Positions 1-5,069 of a stretch of 6,621 bases of DNA are shown here, in pieces. Location: assembly GCA_002453275.1 (NCBI GenBank), contig DKGN01000040.1:7522-14142 (forward strand), written 5' to 3'. Under the pieces are notes generated by a model. That model was given only the letters and a program-made list of their open reading frames with translations. It ran no database searches and was not told the DNA's origin. The position numbers were made by a program, and so were the translations under genes. The stretch is from Caryophanales bacterium UBA6769 (GTDB lineage Bacteria > Bacillota > Bacilli > Bacillales > UBA6769). Positions within the stretch are counted from its first letter, which is position 1, and every line of letters begins with the position of its first letter.

Positions 1-1752
1 GGCTTGCATTTTGCGGAAGCAATTATTTATATATTTTCATTTATTTTTGTGCTCTTTTCGATGAGTTCGTTTTTACAAACACGAAGAAAAGAGTTTGGCT
101 TGCTTGTCATGCATGGGATGACGAATATGCAACTTCGCAAAATGGTGTTTCTCGAAAATGTTCTTATCGGGTTTTTTGCAACGATTTCGGGAATTTCACT
201 TGGGCTTATTTTTTCGAAAATGCTTCTTTTATTAGCTGAAAACATTCTTGACTTGCAGGAGATTTTACACTTCTACTTTCCGTTAAAAGCAATCGGCTTA
301 ACGTTTGTTGCGTTTTTACTTCTTTTTATTTTAATCTCTTTTGCTACAGTTGTTATTTTAAAAGGGAATAAACTCGTTGATTTAATCAAAGGAAGCGCCG
401 CCCCGAAAAAAGAGCCGAGAGCTTCTCTTTTATTGTCAATTTTGGCCTTTTTATTGCTTGCAATAGGTTATTTTGTTGCTTTAATTGTCAAAGGTTTAAC
501 CGTTGCAGTAGCTATGATTCCTGTTACAATCATCGTCATTATCGGAACGTACTTTCTCTTTACCCAACTTAGCGTCTATATTATAAAAGCATTGCGAAAG
601 CGCCAGTCAATTTTTTGGAAAAAGACAAATCTCGTTTTGTTCTCTGACTTAGCTTATCGGATGAAAGACAATGCTCGTACATTCTTTTTCGTAGCGATCG
701 TATCGACGGTTGCCTTTACCGCTATCGGCTCGCTCGTAGGATTTCGCTCAATGTTATTTACTTCCATGCTGAATGAAAGTCCATTTGCTTTTGAATACAT
801 TTCGGAGGAAGGGGATAGGAAAGAATCGGAACGCCTCTCACTCATTCATGGAGAATTAGACGAAAGCGATATCCCATTTACAGAAACAACAGTGATTGTG
901 AAAAACCAGCCTGTTAAAGGAGAAGCGGGTATTCGGCATATTGTAAGCGAAACAGACTATAACAATCTAGGGGAATCAAGTGGCCGTCCATTTGAAAAAC
1001 TAACACTTACGGGTGATGAAGCTGTTCTCGTTTATTATGAAAATACACTTGGTGCAACTCCTAACTACGAGAGCGAACTTTTGAATGAATATAAAAGCAA
1101 GCGAACGGTTGAATTAGCTGAACAAAATACAGTCTTAAAATTGAGAGAACCATTTGGTACGAATCTTTTTCCAAGGCATTCTGATTTCGTCATCGTTTCC
1201 GACGAGATGTTTGCTAAATTAACCGAACATGAAAGCGAAGAACATTATTCCCTGTTTTATATAAAAGATTGGAAAGAGACAGTGGAATTAAGCAAGCGGC
1301 TTGCTGAACAAATTCCTGAATGGGGAGAAAATCATACGTTTTTTGCGCTTCCCTATACATGGAACGGTTTGAATCAAGCGTATGGAGCCGTCTTGTTCAT
1401 TGGCTTATTTATTGGGGCTGTCTTTTTCGTGGCAGCTGGTAGCTTCCTCTATTTCCGGCTTTACACTGACTTGAATGATGAGAAGAAAAAATTTGCCATG
1501 ATTGCAAAGCTAGGTTTAACGAATAAAGAACTTTCTAAAATCATGACAGTTCAACTTGCTATCCTGTTTTTTATTCCAATTGTTGTTGCGGTTATTCATG
1601 GTGCTATCGCCTTGACGGCACTCCAAAATATGTTTAATTATTCACTCGTGAAGGAGTCGATCCTCGTCCTCGGCAGCTTTACTCTCATTCAAATTGTTTA
1701 TTTTCTCTTTATAAGAATGGGATACATTCGTAAAATCAAACAAGCTCTATAA
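1..1752 (+). CDS. BceB-like ABC transporter permease (FtsX family), N-terminus cut by window edge
   Basis: This is the membrane subunit of a BceAB-type ABC transporter, a family that resists and senses peptide antibiotics acting on lipid II-cycle intermediates. The frame is open to base 1, so the TTG at position 4 is not the real start; about 60 N-terminal residues, including the first membrane helix, are probably missing compared with roughly 650-residue BceB proteins. Numbering from position 4, an FtsX domain lies near residues 8-120, with the typical RRKEFGLLVMHGM stretch after the first visible helix. Helices follow at about 51-72, 94-118, 142-162, 165-187 and 225-248. A large extracytoplasmic domain of about 200 residues (about 250-455) is the BceB hallmark and likely the ligand-sensing part. 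Three C-terminal helices (about 460-487, 516-545, 550-572) form the second FtsX domain. The partner ATPase and any two-component system would lie upstream and are not visible. Which BceB subtype it is (BceB, PsdB, YxdM or VraG-like) cannot be decided. Confidence 0.9.
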   Translation, partial: GLHFAEAIIYIFSFIFVLFSMSSFLQTRRKEFGLLVMHGMTNMQLRKMVFLENVLIGFFATISGISLGLIFSKMLLLLAENILDLQEILHFYFPLKAIGLTFVAFLLLFILISFATVVILKGNKLVDLIKGSAAPKKEPRASLLLSILAFLLLAIGYFVALIVKGLTVAVAMIPVTIIVIIGTYFLFTQLSVYIIKALRKRQSIFWKKTNLVLFSDLAYRMKDNARTFFFVAIVSTVAFTAIGSLVGFRSMLFTSMLNESPFAFEYISEEGDRKESERLSLIHGELDESDIPFTETTVIVKNQPVKGEAGIRHIVSETDYNNLGESSGRPFEKLTLTGDEAVLVYYENTLGATPNYESELLNEYKSKRTVELAEQNTVLKLREPFGTNLFPRHSDFVIVSDEMFAKLTEHESEEHYSLFYIKDWKETVELSKRLAEQIPEWGENHTFFALPYTWNGLNQAYGAVLFIGLFIGAVFFVAAGSFLYFRLYTDLNDEKKKFAMIAKLGLTNKELSKIMTVQLAILFFIPIVVAVIHGAIALTALQNMFNYSLVKESILVLGSFTLIQIVYFLFIRMGYIRKIKQAL

Positions 1753-1756
1753 CGTG

Positions 1757-1794
1757 AAAAAGTTCTGATAGAATGATATTATCAGAACTTTTTT
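1757..1794 (+). terminator. Rho-independent terminator of the BceB-like gene
   Basis: A perfect 14-bp stem pairs 1757-1770 (AAAAAGTTCTGATA) with 1780-1793, with a 9-base loop, and the 3' arm runs into a T tract ending at 1794. It begins 4 bases after the permease stop codon. Because the 5' arm starts with five A residues, it could also act on the minus strand, but no minus-strand gene ends here. Confidence 0.9.
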
Positions 1795-1817
1795 GCGTAA
1801 AGGAAACTGCTATAAAA

Positions 1818-1824
1818 GAAAGGA
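1818..1824 (+). promoter_or_regulatory. Ribosome binding site of the small frameshifted ORF
   Basis: GAAAGGA lies 6 bases before the ATG at 1831. This is a normal Bacillus-type spacing and is the main reason to treat the following short reading frame as a gene or gene remnant rather than chance. Confidence 0.6.
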
Positions 1825-1830
1825 TTAAAA

Positions 1831-2029
1831 ATGATGAAACGATTAAATGTATTTACTCTTTTTGGAATTGTGTTAATTATCTTGGCGCTTATCCGGTTTT
1901 ATCGTTCACATTTTGAAAGGACCAGAAAGCCTGAATGAATTTGGAAAGGAAAAGAGTCTAAATACACTTGAAAATCCGAATGTCAATGCTGAATTTCAGT
2001 CAGCAATTGAAATTTTTCTTTTCGAATAA
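1831..2029 (+). pseudogene. Small single-pass membrane protein gene, apparently frameshifted
   Basis: From the ATG at 1831 (a second ATG follows at once) the frame gives a basic start MMKRL and a hydrophobic stretch (FTLFGIVLIILAL). It then turns abruptly into a basic tail (IRFYRSHFERTRKPE) and stops at 1936-1938, giving 35 residues. The +1 frame takes over smoothly near 1889: it continues the membrane segment as LSGFIVHILKGPESLNEFG, then a hydrophilic region, and stops at 2027-2029. Joining the frames gives about 66 residues with one N-terminal membrane helix and an acidic, Asn- and Glu-rich tail outside the membrane. The break falls around 1886-1891. It could be a real inactivating mutation, a base-call error, or much less likely programmed frameshifting at CTT-A. 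The protein family is not recognised. The gene lies alone between the BceB-like terminator and the PopT-like promoter, and the PopT-like -10 begins 18 bases after its second-frame stop. Confidence 0.5.
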
Positions 2030-2043
2030 TTGCCGAACAAACA

Positions 2044-2052
2044 TGATATAAT
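2044..2052 (+). promoter_or_regulatory. Extended -10 promoter of the PopT-like gene
   Basis: TGATATAAT is a perfect TATAAT hexamer preceded by TGn, a sigma-A extended -10 element. No good -35 hexamer sits 16-18 bases upstream, which fits an extended -10 promoter. Transcription would begin near 2059, leaving a leader of about 43 bases. Confidence 0.6.
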
Positions 2053-2086
2053 GAGACGATGATTTGAACGTGCGAAGATTATTATC

Positions 2087-2092
2087 GAGGAG
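2087..2092 (+). promoter_or_regulatory. Ribosome binding site of the PopT-like gene
   Basis: GAGGAG lies 9 bases before the ATG at 2102 and supports that codon as the start of translation. Confidence 0.7.
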
Positions 2093-2101
2093 AATAGATA
2101 T

Positions 2102-2905
2102 ATGGAGTGGAGAAATTTATATCGTGGTTTACTCATGGGGATTACCGATTTAATTCCTGGGGTAAGTGGGGGAACAGTCGCTTTCTTATTAGGTATATAT
2201 GATCGTTTGTTAGCATCCATTAGCGGTTTTTTTAGTCGGAAGTGGAGAAAGCACATCGGTTTTTTGTTGCCGTTAGTCATTGGAATGGGAACAGCCCTTT
2301 TAGTATTTAGTTCTTTTATTGATTATTTACTAGAAAAGCATTTTGAACCGACACAATTCTTTTTTATGGGTTTAATCATCGGAGTTATTCCGTTTATTAT
2401 GAAACAAGCAGATGTCAAGCGGACATTTCAACTGAGTCATTTTGTCTGTCTGCTTATTTTCGCCGTTTTACTAGCTTCTCTTGCCTTTGTTAAATCTGAC
2501 GCTGTCATGATTACGACGCTAACATTACCAACAGTTATTCGTTTGTTTTTTGCAGGTTGGGCGGCAAGCATGGCAATGTTGTTACCGGGGATAAGTGGAT
2601 CATTCATCTTATTAACCCTTGGTTTGCATGCAACAGCGATTCGCGCATTATCCACATTGAACTTGCCTATCATTGTAACGATTGGTGCGGGTGTCATAAT
2701 CGGGTTTGTCGTAAGCAGTAAAGGGATTCGTTACATTCTTGATCGATTTCCTACTATGACCTATGCGATTATTATTGGGTTAATTTTAGGCTCGATTTTC
2801 GTCATTTATCCAGGCATACCGGCGGAAGGCGGTCTAGTTCTTAGTGTAATTACGTTTTTAGCAGGTCTTTTATTTTCCTTTTTGTTTAGTAAAATTGGCG
2901 AATGA
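2102..2905 (+). CDS. popT: DUF368 family membrane protein, PopT-like undecaprenyl-phosphate translocase
   Basis: The 267-residue protein is almost wholly hydrophobic and belongs to the DUF368 family. Family members such as PopT of Staphylococcus aureus return undecaprenyl phosphate, the lipid carrier for wall and teichoic acid synthesis, from the outer to the inner leaflet of the membrane. Two copies of the family motif are visible: PGVSGGT at residues 19-25 (within GITDLIPGVSGGTVAFLLG) and PGISGS at 162-167 (within LLPGISGSFILLTLG). This matches a fold built from two pseudo-symmetric halves. Roughly eight hydrophobic segments run to the C terminus, and the length is normal for the family. 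The ATG at 2102 has a well-spaced GAGGAG, and the conserved region begins within the first 15 residues, so the start is secure. It has its own extended -10 promoter and terminator, so it appears to be transcribed alone. Family assignment is confident; the transport activity is inferred from studied relatives, and the symbol is by homology only. Confidence 0.88.
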   Translation: MEWRNLYRGLLMGITDLIPGVSGGTVAFLLGIYDRLLASISGFFSRKWRKHIGFLLPLVIGMGTALLVFSSFIDYLLEKHFEPTQFFFMGLIIGVIPFIMKQADVKRTFQLSHFVCLLIFAVLLASLAFVKSDAVMITTLTLPTVIRLFFAGWAASMAMLLPGISGSFILLTLGLHATAIRALSTLNLPIIVTIGAGVIIGFVVSSKGIRYILDRFPTMTYAIIIGLILGSIFVIYPGIPAEGGLVLSVITFLAGLLFSFLFSKIGE

Positions 2906-2936
2906 TGAAGTCGATCAAAAATAGAAGTTTATTAGG

Positions 2937-2971
2937 AAAAAGTCAGTGCAAAAAAAGCATTGACTTTTTTT
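2937..2971 (+). terminator. Rho-independent terminator of the PopT-like gene
   Basis: A 13-bp stem pairs 2937-2949 (AAAAAGTCAGTGC) with 2957-2969, with one G-T pair and a loop of seven A residues. The 3' arm merges into a T tract to 2971. It separates the PopT-like gene from the following operon. Confidence 0.88.
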
Positions 2972-2981
2972 CTTTTACGGA

Positions 2982-3009
2982 ATACTGTATATATAGACAT
3001 ACACAGTAT
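2982..3009 (+). promoter_or_regulatory. 28-bp palindrome, candidate operator for the GntR/YtrA-type regulator
   Basis: Perfect 7-base inverted arms, ATACTGT (2982-2988) and ACAGTAT (3003-3009), flank a 14-base core. Overall 11 of 14 base pairs are symmetric about 2995/2996. It lies 24 bases before the first start codon of an operon that encodes a GntR/YtrA-type regulator. Regulators of this subfamily usually repress their own operon by binding long palindromes at the promoter. The core contains TATATATA (2988-2995), which may hold the -10 element, but no convincing -35 and -10 pair could be set. The operator role is inferred from position and symmetry. Confidence 0.6.
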
Positions 3010-3016
3010 AACAGTT

Positions 3017-3024
3017 GGAGGAGG
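3017..3024 (+). promoter_or_regulatory. Strong ribosome binding site that fixes a TTG start
   Basis: GGAGGAGG lies 8 bases before the TTG at 3033. An upstream in-frame TTG at 3015 overlaps this Shine-Dalgarno sequence and would translate it as Glu-Glu, so 3033 is the credible start. Confidence 0.85.
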
Positions 3025-3032
3025 AAGTTCAT

Positions 3033-3755
3033 TTGCAAACGTGGAAGCAAGCCTTTTCGTTAGCGATGTTTGAAGTAAGAGCATCGTGGAGGAGTTTACC
3101 GTTAGTTTTTTTTGTACTCGTGTTCCTTACAATAGTTCTTTTTGAAATTTTTTTAAAATCGGATTCTGGTTTAAAATTTATTTACGATTTTGTGTTTTTA
3201 CTTATGTTTGGTACAGTCCCCGTTATGCTTAAACCTAAGGAATTTCAGTTCCAAAAGCTTGAAAATGAATGTTGGGGAACAGCATATTTTATCTTTCTTA
3301 ATCAACTTGCAATCCCGAGAGAGGTTTTAATTAAGAGCAGATTTATTAATTATTTCATTATTGCGATACCGCTATATGTTGCGCTTTTTATTTCATTGTT
3401 TATCTTTTTTGACCCAAGTCACATGTTTTCACTTGGCGAGTATGTTGCATTTGCAATCATATGGATTAGCTTCGGCATTTATTGGGGAGCACTTTTCCCA
3501 GCGGGTGATACAGGTGAATATATTACGAATCTAAAACTTAACATTTATAGCATTGTGCTCATAGCGGGAACATTAGGCTTGCTCGTGTTCATTCGAATTT
3601 TAACTGGAAATGGAATCGTCCATTGGTCGATGGAAGCTGCGAAGCATTGGCCACTTTTATCAAGTGTACTTTCAATTATTCTTGCAATTATAGGTGTGAA
3701 ATATTGGCTTCATTATGCAGCGAAAAATATGCAGAAAATGGATTACTTTAAATAA
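3033..3755 (+). CDS. ABC-2-like membrane protein, first gene of a YtrA/YhcF-type operon
   Basis: The protein has 240 residues when started at the TTG at 3033, which has an ideal ribosome binding site. About six membrane helices are visible: residues 22-41, 49-66, 105-128, 137-155, 167-187 and 208-225. A cytoplasmic N terminus (QTWKQAFSLAMFEVRASW) precedes the first. This topology and length fit an ABC-2-type permease subunit. It opens an operon with a GntR regulator 27 bases downstream and then an ABC ATPase, the same order as the start of the Bacillus subtilis yhcEFGHI operon, so it may be a YhcE counterpart. It is the only membrane protein in the operon and so the likely partner of the ATPase, probably as a dimer. 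The substrate is unknown, and I did not recognise a specific family motif. Expression is probably repressed through the palindrome just upstream. Confidence 0.75.
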   Translation: MQTWKQAFSLAMFEVRASWRSLPLVFFVLVFLTIVLFEIFLKSDSGLKFIYDFVFLLMFGTVPVMLKPKEFQFQKLENECWGTAYFIFLNQLAIPREVLIKSRFINYFIIAIPLYVALFISLFIFFDPSHMFSLGEYVAFAIIWISFGIYWGALFPAGDTGEYITNLKLNIYSIVLIAGTLGLLVFIRILTGNGIVHWSMEAAKHWPLLSSVLSIILAIIGVKYWLHYAAKNMQKMDYFK

Positions 3756-3782
3756 GGCAGTGCGGAAAGTGAGGGCTGCAAG

Positions 3783-4175
3783 ATGGAACTACCCATTCAA
3801 TTATCAAAAGATAGTCGGACACCGATTTATCATCAAATAGAAGAACAAATGAAAGCATCAATCGCAAGTGGTCAATTGTCAGCTGGAACGCAACTGCCAT
3901 CCATTCGGGCTTTATCGAAGGATTTGGAAGTAAGTGTCATTACAACGAGGCGTGCGTATCAAAACTTGGAGTATGAGGGATTCATTCGAACAGTCCAAGG
4001 GAAAGGCACATACGTTGCTGAAATTGATACGTCATTAAAAAAAGAAGTGAAGGTGTCAACAGTGAAACAAGCAATTGAACAGGCAATTGAAATAGCGATT
4101 CGTCACGACTATACGTTAGAAGAGATCGAAATGATATTTCATGACGTAATGAAAAATATAAGGGGGGAGCAATAG
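3783..4175 (+). CDS. GntR family transcriptional regulator, YtrA/YhcF subfamily
   Basis: This 130-residue DNA-binding protein has an N-terminal winged helix-turn-helix of the GntR type. The first helix contains PIYHQIEEQMKASIASGQL (14-32), followed by LPSIRALSKDL (38-48), the recognition helix region TTRRAYQNLEYEGF (54-67), and the wing ending GKGTYV (73-78). Only about 50 residues follow, predicted as helices, with no room for a ligand-binding FadR or UTRA domain. That short tail defines the YtrA subfamily, whose members regulate neighbouring ABC transporter genes, often in response to wall-active agents. GTGAGGG at 3769-3775 precedes the ATG by 7 bases. The gene lies 27 bases after the membrane protein gene, and its stop is one base before the ATPase start. 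It probably represses its own operon by binding 2982-3009. The inducing signal is unknown. Confidence 0.9.
   Translation: MELPIQLSKDSRTPIYHQIEEQMKASIASGQLSAGTQLPSIRALSKDLEVSVITTRRAYQNLEYEGFIRTVQGKGTYVAEIDTSLKKEVKVSTVKQAIEQAIEIAIRHDYTLEEIEMIFHDVMKNIRGEQ
4161..4170 (+). promoter_or_regulatory. Ribosome binding site of the ABC ATPase, inside the regulator gene
   Basis: AGGGGGGAGC lies at the 3' end of the regulator coding sequence, 6 bases before the ATG at 4177. It confirms that start even though the stop codon of the regulator is only one base away. Confidence 0.7.
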
Positions 4176-4176
4176 C

Positions 4177-5037
4177 ATGAATCATGTTGCATCGTTAAAT
4201 CAAGTAACGAAAAAGATTGATAGCTTTGAACTCGGTCCGATTAACTTGGAAATCGAAGCTGGTCTTGTGACAGCTTTAGTAGGAAGTAATGGCGCGGGGA
4301 AAAGTACGTTATTGAAAATTTTAATGAATTTAGTGAAGCAAGATGAAGGCTCGGTCACGCTTTTTGAGCAACGTGTTGACGGCGATTCAGAACAGTGGAA
4401 AACAGAGGTTGCTTACATGCCACAAACGTATCCAGGATCTCTCCCATTTACGGGTCAAGAGTTAAAAAAATTAACCGCACAATGGTATCCAAACTGGGAT
4501 GAAGCGTTCTTCCAAAATATCGTTGAACAATTTCACGTCCCGTTAGCAAAGAAATTCGAAAAGCTATCACAAGGGGTACAACAGAAGCTAAAGTTTGCGC
4601 TCACACTAGCTCGCAATCCTCAACTATTAATCCTTGATGAACCGACATCACATGTCGACATCCCAGCAAAAAAACTGATGATTGATTTGCTAGTTGATTG
4701 GTTGGAGCAAGGGGAAAGCCCACGATCCATCGTGCTTGCGACACACCAAGTGGAAGATATTCGTAAGCTTGCTGACTATATCGTCATTATGGATGACGGC
4801 GGAAACCTCGGGAAACACGAAAAAGATGAGCTAATGTCGCGATATAAACGGTACTGGATTGAAGGAAATTTACCGACAGCGACAGTTCCCGGTGAAATTG
4901 AACGCAACCATGGCACGATCGTGACGAATGCTGCAACCAAAGCTGAGGAATTTTTACAAAAGCGTGGAATTACGTGGTCTGCTGCAGTATCATTGGAACT
5001 CGATGAAATTATTTCCTTCATGTTATTGAATGGCTAA
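4177..5037 (+). CDS. ABC transporter ATP-binding protein, YhcG/YtrB type
   Basis: This 286-residue ATPase would power transport by the membrane protein of the same operon. Its motifs appear in order: Walker A GSNGAGKST (36-44), Q-loop Gln83 in AYMPQ, signature LSQGVQQK (130-137), Walker B LLILDEP (150-156) with catalytic Glu155, D-loop SHVD (158-161) and H-loop His190 in LATHQ. The segment WYPNWDEAFF (103-112) is typical of ATPases encoded beside YtrA-family regulators. The signature departs from LSGGQ and the D-loop has His-Val where Ala-Leu or Gly-Leu is usual, but all key catalytic residues are present, so it should be active. About 60 residues beyond the core (about 225-286) form a C-terminal extension of unknown role, as in many drug-export and antibiotic-resistance ATPases. 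The gene follows the regulator after one base, so translation is probably coupled. The stop codon lies within the terminator stem. Confidence 0.92.
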   Translation: MNHVASLNQVTKKIDSFELGPINLEIEAGLVTALVGSNGAGKSTLLKILMNLVKQDEGSVTLFEQRVDGDSEQWKTEVAYMPQTYPGSLPFTGQELKKLTAQWYPNWDEAFFQNIVEQFHVPLAKKFEKLSQGVQQKLKFALTLARNPQLLILDEPTSHVDIPAKKLMIDLLVDWLEQGESPRSIVLATHQVEDIRKLADYIVIMDDGGNLGKHEKDELMSRYKRYWIEGNLPTATVPGEIERNHGTIVTNAATKAEEFLQKRGITWSAAVSLELDEIISFMLLNG

Positions 5038-5061
5038 CCCACTTCAAATGAAGTGGGTTAG
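5034..5061. terminator. Hairpin between convergent genes, probable bidirectional terminator
   Basis: A perfect 13-bp stem pairs 5034-5046 (CTAACCCACTTCA) with 5049-5061 around a 2-base AA centre. The TAA stop of the ATPase (5035-5037) is inside the 5' arm, and the catalase stop on the other strand is 9 bases away. The T tract after the stem is short on the plus strand (TTTCAGTATT) and weaker on the minus strand, so efficiency is uncertain, but position and stem strength suit a shared terminator. Confidence 0.65.
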
Positions 5062-5069
5062 TTTCAGTA

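Noticed and set aside
4..6. TTG as start codon of the BceB-like permease
   Set aside because: The frame is open to the window edge, there is no ribosome binding site visible, and the first membrane helix of BceB proteins would be missing; the gene starts outside the window.
1808..1816. TGCTATAAA as an extended -10 promoter for the small ORF
   Set aside because: Transcription would start near 1823, inside the ribosome binding site at 1818-1824, so the message would lack it; no -35 match is present either.
2008..2033. TGAAAT as a -35 element of an ECF sigma factor (sigma-W type) before the PopT-like gene
   Set aside because: No CGTA- or CGTC-like -10 lies about 16 bases downstream, whereas a perfect extended -10 for sigma-A is present at 2044-2052.
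1996..2280. Minus-strand ORF of 94 codons over the PopT-like 5' region
   Set aside because: It overlaps the promoter and coding start of a clear DUF368 gene and shows no ribosome binding site or recognisable domain; the same holds for the other short antisense frames under the permease, the regulator, the ATPase and the catalase.
3007..3012. TATAAC as the -10 element of the ABC operon
   Set aside because: The transcript would start near 3019, within the GGAGGAGG ribosome binding site at 3017-3024, and no -35 hexamer lies at a proper distance.
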